A stretch of 64,000 nt of DNA from Oreocharis arfaki (lineage: Eukaryota > Chordata > Aves > Passeriformes > Paramythiidae). The DNA lies in NCBI GenBank assembly GCA_013398015.1, contig VZRR01004550.1, forward strand, positions 258,215-322,214, written 5' to 3'. Position numbers and translations under genes: made by a program. This document shows, in pieces, positions 39,163 to 50,345 of the stretch. Positions within the stretch are counted from its first letter, which is position 1. The number at the start of each line of letters is the position of its first letter. Below the pieces are notes generated by a model. It did no database searches. It was given only the letters and a program-made list of their open reading frames with translations, and was not told the origin of the DNA.

Positions 39163-39360
39163 GCTGGAACAACTTCTCCAAAGCTGTAGGGGATTACCCA
39201 AAGTGGAGATCTCTGTTAACGTTTTCCAGCTCAGCCAAAAGGTTTTTGTTTGGTTCAGGAATTGCTTCTTGGTCTTTATTGTTTTATGGCCTTTGATATA
39301 TCAGAAGTCAGACTAGATAATCATAACAGCCCTTTTCAGCCACCAGAACTTTGGATCTAT
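39163..39360 (+). mobile_element. Ancient CR1-type LINE 3' end
   Basis: CTGGAACAACTTCTCCAAAG, ATGGCCTTTGATATATCAGA, AGTCAGACTAGATAATCATA, ACAGCCCTTTTCAGCCACCA and TTTGGATCTAT match, in order, the old amniote CR1 3' end (AGGTCAGACTAGATGATC...CCTTCTGGCC...GAATCTATG). The copy is diverged but unmistakable and oriented on the plus strand. Confidence 0.8.
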
Positions 39361-41044
39361 TATACAATTTTAGGAAATCCCAGCCCTGGCTCCCAGGAGT
39401 TAGATGTGGTGAGAGTCGGTGGAGAATATTGCCTGTTGAGGTATGGGCACTCCCTGTACAAATAGGCCCTGTGCACAAACAGGAAGATAAGTGAGCAATT
39501 GTGTGAGTACGTGAACGAAACAAGATGATGCACTACAGAGAGAACGATAAAATGAATCTCTGTGTAAAACCAGGCATCTAATGGAAAAAGCAAGAACAGA
39601 TGGTGAAACAACTCCTAAACAAGCTGTTGCTTTAGACTCTGGCCATCCGCAAACAAGTTGCAAGAATTTCTGATCCATGGTCCAGTGATTAAAGAGATGA
39701 AATTCAAAGGAAGAAGTGGGGGAACAAAAGAGGGGGGAAAAGAATGCATAAAACCCCAACGCAGTTTAAGTTTCATAGTGAAATATCAAAGCAATATTGA
39801 AACGTAGGAATACCGAATACCAATACTTTATTTTTATGTTTTGCATTTACTGAATCAGTTTCAATTGTATGAAGCTCTCTGCCCTTAAGCCCCATGATAT
39901 AAATTTTATTGGATTTAAAGGAAACAGATTGGGAATCTGGGACAGAAATATATATGTATTTTACCAGTGCAGATTTTATGGTTTTGCCAGAGGAAGCTTC
40001 AAAACCATTTGATGTGCTGCTTATTTCATACTACTAACATACTCAGGAATTGGGGATGGCATGGGATGGGAAGAAAGAGAGAGGTAGGGGAAGGCAGAGA
40101 GATTTGTGCAAAGAACAAGTAATGTTCTTCCCCTGGAACCAATAAAGCAATCAGAGGCTGCAAGTGTGCCTGGGGACACGTGAGTGAGAGGGTGAGGGAG
40201 GTGGAGGCGGTGGAGAGGAGTTCTAGCTGTCTGCAAGGCCAAGTAATGTTTCCACCTAATTTTCTCGGTGTCAGTCTGAGTGTTAATGCCCTAACCTCAT
40301 CATTGGACAGTCAGCTGAGGTGACAAAGGCCATTAACGCCCACTTGCCAAAAACCTGCTGGCAGAAGGGCAGCCAGATGTGCCTTTGTGGGTGCTGCCCA
40401 GGAGGTTTTATCCTTCATGCCCAGAAGTGACTGTCTAGCACCTTCCCTGCTACCAGCACCTTCCAAACCCCTGGGGGGGTCACAGCGGCACTTGAGGGTG
40501 CCTTAGCGAATGTTCAGGTTGTTTATTCCTGCCTCACAGCTGGCTATCAAGAGGGAGGAGAAGCAGTACAACACTGCGTCTCTGGCTCAAGCCTTGCTCT
40601 CCACTGGATGTTGCAGGAGACCCTTGCACTTTGGTCGGGCAGAGGTCTTGTATGGAAATTGGCCTTAAGCCGCCCGAGAGCAAGTCCAGAAGAAGTTCTG
40701 GGCACTAAAAGGGGGCTGGTCCCTCTCTTTGCCTCCTAAATATATCCCGAGTCTCTGAAGAAGAGGAGCCTGACGTACCTCTCCAGTTTTCAGGAAAAAT
40801 GTGAGTGTTAAATTGAAGTTTGCTACCGTTTGTAACACTGACAGTGATCTGGTCCTCTGTCAACAGTCCTTGTCACCATGGTGGGGAGTCTGTGTGTGTA
40901 TGTGTGATACATTCACATTCTCCTGAGGGAGAAGAAGCTACAAGAAGTAGATGAAACTGAATGCAAACTGCCTTTCTTGAAACATGTAGGGCTGGATATT
41001 TAGTTCTTGCGGTCAGTGACACGTCTTCTTCAACTACAAGTTGA
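39361..41044. other. Intergenic DNA, no gene seen
   Basis: Contains a repeat-free segment at about 40240-40400 with TAATG/ATTAACGCC cores and an ACAAAGG (SOX/LEF-like) motif near 40324. It is otherwise unremarkable. Confidence 0.45.
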
Positions 41045-41103
41045 AGCTCTAGGGATGCTCAGGAAACACAGAGCTACTGTGTTTCCTGAGCATCCCTAGA
41101 GCT
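41045..41103. repeat. Perfect 27-bp inverted repeat with 5-nt loop
   Basis: The left arm at 41045-41071 (begins AGCTCTAGGG, ends AACACAG) is the exact reverse complement of the right arm at 41077-41103. The loop is AGCTA. Pairing stops abruptly at both outer ends. A perfect stem of this length with so short a loop is not expected by chance. It fits a replication template-switch event, or less likely a palindromic sequencing or assembly artefact. The short loop argues against a normal pre-miRNA. Confidence 0.93.
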
Positions 41104-44100
41104 GCTCCAGTCACAGGGGGGAAATGAGAAGGTAGAATAGCTGTTCGAAAACGAAAACTACGGAGTTGTGTTTGTGGAGTTACTCAAAAATATTCCAAAA
41201 GCTCTCCCAGAAGAGGTAGGACCAGGCAGTTAAATTCTCTGATATCAGTGGGCAGTCACATAGCTCTGAAATGTAAGGTTAATATCTGAAGTGCCTTAAA
41301 TTCACCAAAATGACTATTTCTATAAACATATACACTGCAGAGTAATCTGATTTATTTGGGCGTTGGTCATGGCAAGTGTTTACTACTGTCTGTTTATGCT
41401 GCCATCACTAGGTACTGTTTTAAGTCACTCTGCCCTCAGAGTTTACACTTACCCTTACACCAATGTGTCATTGTTTACTTCTCACTAGATTTTATGTGTG
41501 TAATGTCTTTAATAAGAGATAGTCCCAAGAAAGAACTTCTAGAAAAATATTTTTCTTAAAACAAGTCCTGAGTTCACTTCAGCTGTGTTTGTCTTCTGTG
41601 GCTATTGTAGAGAGGAACTTTGCTAACAGTGATGTTTTTAGGAAAAAAGAGTGGTGAGCAGATGCTAGAAAATATTAGCAGAAAGTGAACTCTAACTGTG
41701 TAGAAGGATTCATTGACCTATCCTGTGGTAATCCAAACAGAGGCAGTGTGTTCAGTAATGAAACAGTGTTCATATCAGTGTTTACTGAATAAAAGTAATG
41801 TGTTCAAGAAATTTAATGTTGGATATTTTTAACAGCTTACTAGAAATATTTTTTGACCTATTTTTCTTTTTTTGAGAAAAAAAAAAAGATTTTTAGAAGT
41901 TCTTCCTCCTTCTAAAAAAGCTTGTATTAACCAAGAAATGGTTCTCTGTGCTTTCCTTCTGGGCTTTCTTTCCTCATTCAACAACTAAACTACATGAAGT
42001 GTTTAAAAATCCAAAGGAATCCTTGTGAGATTCTGTTTAGAACCTGAAAATTCAGTGACCAAGAGTTACAATAATTTGTCTGAATAAACATATTAAGTAA
42101 AAAAATTATATTTGTTAGTTATCTAATTAAATGTATTTTGTGGAATGATCTGGAACAAAAATAAAAGGGTAACTTCAGCTGTTATTAGTGGGATTCTCAA
42201 AATCATGTTGAACATACCCCACAGATATCATGATAATGTGAAGCCAGAATAAAATATTAATGTTTTCCAGTGATAAAATGTTTTATTTTCTTTAATTTAA
42301 TTCACTAGGCTGTAGTATCTAGGCTCTGAAAAGAAGGTTATTCCTATCCAGCATGGAAAATGTCATCCTGTGGTAGAGGAGGGCTAACCATAATGCTAGT
42401 AATACCGGACAGAAAAAACAATCATCCATGTGGCTGCTGAAAGAAAACAACTGTAGCATTAAAAAAAACTTTACTATTGAATTACAATGTGTACTAAAAC
42501 TTACACTCTGAAACAGACTTTCTTGTGCATAATCCCGATTAATAAAATGGTTGAAGGGTTTGAATGTTTTCTAACTGATGGCTCTGACAAGTTAAGGCTA
42601 AATATACATTGCAGCAACCACTGTTGCATATACGTTTCATGCACAAACGGAGAAAATAACATGTTGACTATAATTTCATAAGACCAGAGGGATCAGTCTC
42701 AGATTCGTATCTTAAGATAAAACGGTGCAATTACCAATGCAGTCCATCTTTCTGGAATATCTTCAATCAAAGAAAAGTCAACCATAATTGTGGATTTCAG
42801 TGGAATATAGATGTAGCAAAAATGTTTCAGACCACTGTGATTACATCATCTGCATCCTGACGATCCCGTGCCATTCACCCCCAAGCCCAGCTCAGCCACA
42901 GCTTGCTCGGTGTGCTGTAAAGACCAGTGATACTGTACAGATGAAGAGAAAACAAACAAAGCCCAGTCAGGGCTTATAGGGATTAGTGTGCCAAAATATG
43001 CAGATTTTCCAGCTTTCTCAGGGAATGCCTGTGAGGCTCAGGGGTCTTGACTGTGGTCCCACCCAGGAAGCTTTGCCCATGGTGGGTGGTGGAGGAACCT
43101 GGGCTGATGCAATTGCGCATGGGTGGGTCCCTCTTCTGAGACCATCAGGCCAGAGGAGACTGCCTCTTCTCGTGGTCACCTCTCTTTGTGACTTCTTATC
43201 CTTGGGGAGCAAAGCAAATGAAAACAGACGTGATAAATGAATTCCCATGTTAGGAGGGCAGGGCTAAGGCACTCTTTCCCTCGTTCCCATTCCTGCAATG
43301 TGGATGGACCTCACTAGGATGCTCTTGTTCTCACACCTCCTGCCAGAAACTTCTGCCTGCTTCGAGGCACAGACAGTCGGACCTGTTGTCTGCAGGACTA
43401 TCAGGTTTGTGATGGATGGGAGGGAAATGAAAGGCAAGGAGATGGTGGGGAGCAAAGGAGAGGACAAGAAGGATCCTCTAACACATTACCACCCCGAGTT
43501 TTTGGTTTCTTTTCCATCCCTCAAGGTGCTGTGTATACATTGTGTGTCCTGCTTCTCAGCTGTAATAGACCAATGTGCCATGTCACACATGGTGCCACAA
43601 ACACCTTTTATTTAATCCACCTTGAAAAAAAATGCAGTGCCACAGCCATCTCACAGACTTATGCAGGTTATAATAATCACCGTTTTAATTTTTCCCACAA
43701 CTTTGAGGCTTAATAGCTTTAAAATCTTACAAGTTGTAAAAACAATTAAAGCAATAATTTTAAAAATAAGCAGAATGGGACCTTCAAAAGAATGTGAACC
43801 TTTAACACTTCATGGTTAAATAAGGGCCTTGTAACACAGTCACTTGAAGGCCAGTCCTGAGAAAACGCAGAAGCATCCTGTGAATTTGTTGATGCTAGTT
43901 CAGACAGACTGTTTATTTTCATGATTTCATGGAAGAATTTTAATTTAATGAGTGTTTTATACACTAATGTAAAGCATAGTTTCAACCCTATAATTATAGT
44001 GTCAAAATATTTCTGCTTAAACAGCAGCAGCTGACTACAGAAATGTGATTTACATCTGAATTGCATCAGGGGGACACTGCTAAAAATAATCAGCATGTGC

Positions 44101-46699
44101 CTTTTAATTGAATAAAAAAATTAACAAAGAATATCAATGTATCTCTGAGCCTAAGTCTTTCTCCCTTTCATATAAACGCTTTTCTTATTTGCTTATTGCC
44201 TTTTCAGGGCTATGGTTTCCAGAAGAAGTGTAGGCATAGAATGGCCATGTGTCATTTTGCCCACCCGTTTCTCCCTACTGCACACACAGCGATGGGAAAT
44301 TGCATGAGCAAATTGTCAGTTCCTGTCATTGAGAGCCTACATTTTTTGAAAATCTCACCATTAATCTTTCAGCTCAGTTTTAAAATAACCAACTGCCATC
44401 ATGAAACAGGTTTCTCATGCTGCTTAAGGCTGTCAGCAGGTTTTGACCAGTTCAAGCCACATTTTGCTCTTGGAAAGGGGTTAGAAATCTTTTTGTTGTT
44501 GCTGCTGCTGGAGAATTCATCTTTTGAGGTAATGCCTAGGGCAGCTTCAGATGGCAGAAATCTTGGTTGTGTGTTCCCAATCTGTTTGCACCACTGCTCC
44601 ACCAGAGATGGGAACACAGCCCTGCAGCAGTGCCCTGGTCTTTGTCTGGCCCTTATCATTGTACAGCAGGATTATTCTCTGTTTGTCTTACAGTACCTTC
44701 TAGAGGCCCCGGGTGAAATGGCATGCCATTGCGCTGGATGCTTCCTGCACTTCCCAGGGATGGAGTCTCTTCCCCAGAGAAGCTACAGTCTACAGGCCAA
44801 GGCACACAGAGGAAGGACCTTTATCCTTATTTTGGAAACAAAGGACTGATGCTGAGTGTACATCAGCATCTACTGTGGGTGGAAGGGCATGGGGTCCTTT
44901 GGAGCATATGCCTCTGCCATGTGCTGGCTCCCTACTGGGGAATGCCAGCAAGCCCCTTCTGAAACGTTCTGTGCTCACAGACCCCACCGAAGAAAGGGAG
45001 AAGCAGTAAGTGAGGGCACCACGGGCTGTGTCTGCAGTCAGGTCAGCAAATGCCACCCTGGTAGCACATCAGAGTGGAGACCTGCCCTCCAGTCTAGAAA
45101 ACTCCCAGTATTATGTGACTTTCAAATTCAACCAGGAAATCTGTGATGAAGCAACAGATATTCTTCCTAGATGTTTTGTTTCATTCATGGAGGAGAATTT
45201 GGAAGAAAAGCTGATGATGCACAAGCAGGCCTGTGGTTGTCTTGCCTTCAATAGAAGCCATATCCTTCTCCTCCTTTGTGCTGCCTGAGCTTCTGTGGGT
45301 TTAGGTTAAGTAAATCTGTCCTGCTTCTTGTGCTCAGAAACAGTTTGAGACAGTCAGCTAGGCTGCAGGAGGTCCTCACTCTTTTACCTCAGCCTTCAGC
45401 TTTAGACTCTCTCCTTTGCCCATGACAGTGCTTAAAACCAGCACTCTCTTTTCCAGCCAGGTCAGTCTCAGCAGACCACACCAGCAGTCACACAGCCGGT
45501 GTCAGCAGCCCAGGGGTTAACAAGCAGCAGCACAATGCAGGGACTGTGAGCTACTGACATCTCCATGGCAGAGACTGAATTTCAAACACTGTCAAAATCA
45601 GCTTTGTGCTCTTTGGTTGCTATTTCCTAGCCTAAGAAGGTATGATTATGGCCTGGTACAACCAGTATGTGATCATGAATGCATCTGCAAGTTAGAAAGA
45701 AGTTTTTATCATGTTTCTATGGAATTGTAGAAACATTGCATGTGTGCATTTCATACTGCGTAAGGGCATTGAGGTATATGCTTCCACACACGTCTGTATG
45801 TATAAATACTGTGCTTCCCTTATTTGATGAAACATGAATTTGGAGTCCTCTAGAATTCAAGGCTTGATCCTGATTCTCATCGATGTGCTAGCTTTAGTTC
45901 ATTTTCTTCCTGAAGCACCAGATGCTCTCTGATGCCAGCAATGTGATATGAAATGTTTTTCACAGAGTAAGATCCTGAAGTTCTGCTATGGCCTCTCCTG
46001 ACACTAGGATCAATGTATGGATGAATCTGCTGCTTGTATAAATTTCAATGTCTCTGCGGGAACTGTATATGCTCTTTTTATTTTATACTGAGATTCCACT
46101 AAATTGTCCTTTGGATTTATTTCAAAGAAGGAAAAGGGGGGAAAAGGCAGTAAAGATTGCTCTTCTTATGCTTTAGTTGTTTTTTTAACTCAATTATATT
46201 TTGACAATTCTGTATGAAACTTTGGAGTATGTCTTTGTTTAAGCAGTATATCTTCCATAGGAATAGTCTGTTAAATGTATATGGCTAGTTTCAGGCATAA
46301 CAAGCTTTGACAAGGGCATTTAGCGGTTGTAATTCAAATCTAATTCAGAACATCTTAGCGCTGGACCTGTCAAGTACTTGAAATGCACTGTAGCTGCAAA
46401 ACCAAAGGATATGGTCCCAGTCGTGCTCTGTGTGGCATCAAGCTGATGTGTCAACAAGAGCAGTTACAATTACAGGTTCTTTCAAGCATACTAAACTAAT
46501 TTACAGTACTCTGAAAATGTGGGAAAATGCCTTGCTAGCGTAAAGGTATATGGGACTTTTAGACTGCAAAGGCAAGGCAAGTGGCATGGCCATTTAATTT
46601 AGGAGTTTAAATATTATGTAGTTTCAGTACCACCTTTGGGGGGTTGCATTCGTAACTAGATATTCTGTAGATAATAATAGATTTGCCTTGCAGCCATCA
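41104..46699. other. Intergenic DNA, no convincing gene
   Basis: It holds the longest open frame of the window (217 codons, 44196-44849, plus). That frame has no recognisable domain, low-complexity Leu runs, and an open overlapping antisense frame, so I do not call it a gene. A run of A sits at 41878-41887. No clear repeats are seen. Confidence 0.45.
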
Positions 46700-47520
46700 A
46701 ATACCCCTGTCAAATCCCATTAGAATCACATTGCACGTTTATTTGAAACCTCAGCCTAAAATTAATGCATCTGCTAAGTGAGGATGGGGCCCTATTTGCA
46801 CGGGCACTGACTGGTCCTTTCAGTTCGTCTCCCTTGTTTACCTGATAAACACCATTTCCACTGGCTGCAAAATGCTTAGGCTTCTGCTTACAGGGATTAG
46901 AAAACTTAATGCAAAGGGAGAGGTTTTCCCAGAAGCAGATCTGATCCAAGGATGTCCCACAAAAAACAAGACAGAATTACAGTAACCAACATGTAATTTT
47001 AACATCACGATATAAAAAGACTTGATTTTAAAGTGCACCAGTGATTTAAAGCAGCTGCACACATTTAGAGGGCATTGCTTTAATGTGCACACAAAGGCTA
47101 ATGGAAGCTTCTACAAACGAAAAAAAAATCAAGTTTTATGATTTATCTACTTTTTATGCACAACATTATAGGCCTTCCCCCAGGGACTCATGAATGTGAT
47201 TTTTACTTCCCAAATTACAAAGCTAGTCAATTATTTGGGAATGAGTCATTCATTCAAAAGTGTCTGTAACGGGATGTGTTAACCATCAGGAAATTTTACA
47301 CCAATTGGAATTATAAACACCAGGGTAAAAAAATCTTTTGGCCAACCAGCTAAGTCTATTTGTGAAACCTTGAGCAAGGAGCGCGGTGTAACTTGTGCTG
47401 GAGGAGCTCTGAGAAGCTGACTTGGAAGGGAGAAAAGGGTGGCGATTTTTTTTTTCCCTTTTCCTTTTGATTGTATAAAATGTGTTTATTTTATTTTGAA
47501 ATAATATAGTTAGCAAGTCT
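46700..47520. promoter_or_regulatory. Candidate conserved enhancer (forkhead/homeodomain motifs)
   Basis: Repeat-free sequence with forkhead-type motifs in opposite orientation (TGTTTAC at 46835-46841 and ATAAACA at 46845-46851). It also has AATTAATGCA near 46761, ACCAATTGGAATTATAAACA near 47300-47319, and CAATTATTTGG near 47228. The dense spacing of such cores resembles vertebrate developmental enhancers. Conservation could not be tested here, and the edges are guesses. Confidence 0.4.
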
Positions 47521-47547
47521 GCAGCAACTTGCAGTCAAGGCTCCTAA

Positions 47548-47645
47548 AGCACCTTATAAACCTCAGTCGATTAAGCCTTGCAGCCATGAACAGGGTAGGG
47601 AACTATTAGCCCCATTTTATGGAACAAGAGGCTGAGGGCCGGAGG
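47548..47645 (+). repeat. MIR-like (CORE-SINE family) relic
   Basis: AAGCACCTTATAAACCTCAG, GGGTAGGGAACTATTAGCCC and CATTTTATGGAACAAGAGGC, then TGAGGG, follow the MIR 3' order (AAGCGCTTTACAAA...GTAGGTACTATTATTATCCCCATTTTACAGATGAGGAAACTGAGG). MIR-type elements are scarce in bird genomes, so this old copy is notable. Confidence 0.65.
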
Positions 47646-47884
47646 TGCTGCCGGTGGGAGACACACAGGCTTTTCCTCTGGTGACCAAAACTGCTCCTTC
47701 CCTACCGCAACTCCATCAAGGCCAACAGGAACCAAAGGAGCTGGTTTTAATTTGCATCTGCTTCCCCGTATATCTAGCTGCTCAGCCCCAAAGACTTGCA
47801 CTGACCCATCCAGAAGTCCTCCCTGGGGTTAACAGCAAGCCCCAAGCATGGCTGTGACTGATGACTCCTGCCTAAACTGATTAT

Positions 47885-48020
47885 CATAGAATCATAGAAT
47901 ATGCTGGCTTGGAGGGCACCCATCATGATCATCAAGTCCAACCCCTGGCCCTGCACAGGACACCCAAAGAATCACACCATGTGCCTGAAGGCATTGTCCA
48001 AATGCTTCTTGAACTCAGTG
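47885..48020 (-). mobile_element. CR1 LINE 3' end fragment
   Basis: It starts at the repeated CR1 tail CATAGAATCATAGAAT and continues with GCTGGCTTGGAGGGCACCCA, GATCATCAAGTCCAACCCCT, GGCCCTGCACAGGACACCCA and CTGAAGGCATTGTCCAAATG. This is the reverse complement of an avian CR1 3' region. It is 5'-truncated and non-coding. Confidence 0.92.
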
Positions 48021-50094
48021 TTGCCAAAGGCTGTATTGTTGAAACATCAAACTGTTCTTTTGGCCACTGTGAACTCCTGCTGCACCCTAGGCCAAAATTA
48101 GGAAACCTCTGGGGATCTTCATTAGTCACTAGTTCTCCAAAGAGAGCAGCAGTCAGGGAGGAAAGAGGAGAAGCACCTATGAATAGATAGGTATGTCTCT
48201 GATGATATTTCCTCTGCTTCTGCTGGATGCAGAGGCAATCCATTAATTCCCTCCTCATCACTGCTGCATCTCTTTTCTGGGGAAGACTTTCAGTCTTTCA
48301 ATTCTTGAAAAAAGAAATTCATACATGTGCTTGCAAGTAGGTGAATGAAAAGTGAAGGGTGAAAAATTAGGAATAGTGTATTTATAGTGTTACTATTTCT
48401 GAAGTATCTTTAGAACTTAAATAATTATTTCTCTTTTTTTTCTAAAGGTATTTGAATGTTGTAAATAACTTCAGTGATGGAAATATTTGCCCTGGTTCAG
48501 CACAGTAGCCCTACTTTTGTGGCATCCTGGATTTTTCAACACAACTTCCAAAAATACATTTTAGTACAAAGCAGATTCATAATTCTTACATGTAGTCAGA
48601 TGATGCAGCTCCTGAAATTTAAGTCTCAGCTCCTCATACCCAGTGGGGCCACTGTTTCCACATGCAGAATATCCAAATGCCAATGTAAGGACCGAAGTAG
48701 GGTCATGGAAATCTTGGTAGGGAGTCATCCCATAAAAACCTCCTGATGAAGTCATACTACTTTGGGCATAAATCATTAAAAGGGTAATTCAGAGCTGAAG
48801 AAATGCCCCCCAGGGCCGTGGGTAAATAGTGTCAAGGATGGGGAGAGCTTCAAATACAGGAGCCACTGCCATGGATCTCGTGTGCAGGCAGATGCAGAAC
48901 AGCAAGAGGTGACCAAGGACCCAATGCAGGAAGGCGTGCAGCAAGGGCTGAGCTGCCTGCCACCTTAGGAGCTAGGGAGAAGATAGATCTCAGCCCTCCC
49001 TCCCACCACCCTCATAAGGTTCATTTTCTGAGGCTTTGCACAATGCTTTGTTTCCTTTCTTAAATCTAAGCCATCGGAGTGCAGAACCAAGTATTTTGCA
49101 TCAGGTATTTCCTCACAGCTTCATTTCTGCTGGCTGGTTTGCAATACCGTGAACACATGGCTGGCACAGTGAGCTCTGTTTTCTTTTCTCTGGAAATGTA
49201 AGAAAAACAAAACAGCGCCTCAAAAAACTGGGTGTTCAGAATCTGTGTCCAGGTTGGAATTATGTGATGTAAGTCCGTCAAAATGACAGAGGAATGTATG
49301 CTATTCTAAGATAGCAATAAAGCCAAAGCATGCTTCTTAATAATCAAGTTCCTTCCATATCCTGTTTACAAGTAATGCCATTATTCAAGCAAAGGCTGGA
49401 TCCTACAAAGACTTATGAATGGCCTTACCATTAAGTGAGCAAGTAGATACATTGCCTTCAGGAAAGCTATACACAATATAAAATTAAATACAAATTTAGG
49501 TGTTCACAGAACTATTTTATAACAAAGCCAGTTATGCGTTGCTGAACCAGGCCCTGAATAGTTTGGCAGTGCACGGTGAAAGCTTCCCGTCTGTAAACTA
49601 CTTTCTGTGAAACACTTTACCGAATTCCAGACAAGGACTGAGAGTAAAACAAAAGGTGGAAAATTTCAGAGAAAACCAGATTTTCCTAGGTCTTAGTTAA
49701 TACTTCAAGAACTTATCTGCTACATAAAGCTAATAGGCTGGTTGCTTAAATTTTAAGTATTTTCAAGTATTTTCCTGACATGCATTTTTCCAGAGAAATC
49801 TAAAAAATGTTGAGTAGCTTGGGTTCAGGTATTATTTACAGTGCAAATCAAGAATTCTTTTTTTTTTCACCAAACTCACATGGCAGGAATCTGACATAGG
49901 ATCTGAACCACAACGATTGAAAATTAAGGAAGGTAAAGGCTATTCTCTTTTTCATCACACTTCCACTTGCAGTGATATGCTCTTTTGTTATTAAGCAGGC
50001 CCAATCAAAACAAAAGGGGTACTGTTTCTTTTATGAGTAATGCACTAACCCACCAGCAGAAAAAGTTCAAGTAAAACGTATGGGTTCGGACAGC
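48021..50094. other. Intergenic DNA, nothing recognised
   Basis: Unique-looking AT-rich sequence. Open frames below 95 codons show no domains. Confidence 0.5.
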
Positions 50095-50345
50095 AAAAGA
50101 TTTATTACGATGGCTACAAAAATTATTCCTTCTTAACAGCACTTAAATTGTCTAATTATTCACAGCTGTTTTCAATTTGTTTCAGGCTCTTAATTAGGGG
50201 GTAGGGTCCTCTGCCCAACGCCTGAACCAGCACTGTCAAAAAAGTCTAGGAACTGTTTCACGCTAAACCAGCCCAGCCCTGAGGCTGATTAGTGCAATGC
50301 ACTGCAATGCAATTTGTTATTGGTACTAATCCATCTGCCTCCTGC
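50095..50345. promoter_or_regulatory. Candidate enhancer with paired-type (TAATCC) and homeodomain sites
   Basis: Within 250 bp there are TCTAATTATTC (50150), TTAATTAG (50190-50197), GATTA (50287-50291) and TAATCC (50327-50332). A TGCAATGCA repeat and a TTGTTATTGG (SOX-like) core lie beside them. TAATCC/GGATTA is the site of Lys50 homeodomains such as OTX, PITX and GSC. No repeat is recognised in the interval. A run of A (50429-50457) follows. Function is inferred only. Confidence 0.4.

Noticed and set aside
41045..41103. Pre-miRNA gene reading of the perfect hairpin
   Set aside because: A 5-nt loop and a fully paired 27-bp stem are unlike normal pre-miRNAs, which have longer loops and mismatches. 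Kept as an inverted repeat only.
44196..44849. Longest open frame (217 codons, plus)
   Set aside because: No known domain, a Leu run from a CTG/TTG-rich stretch, an overlapping open antisense frame, and no splice or promoter context. Chance openness is likely.
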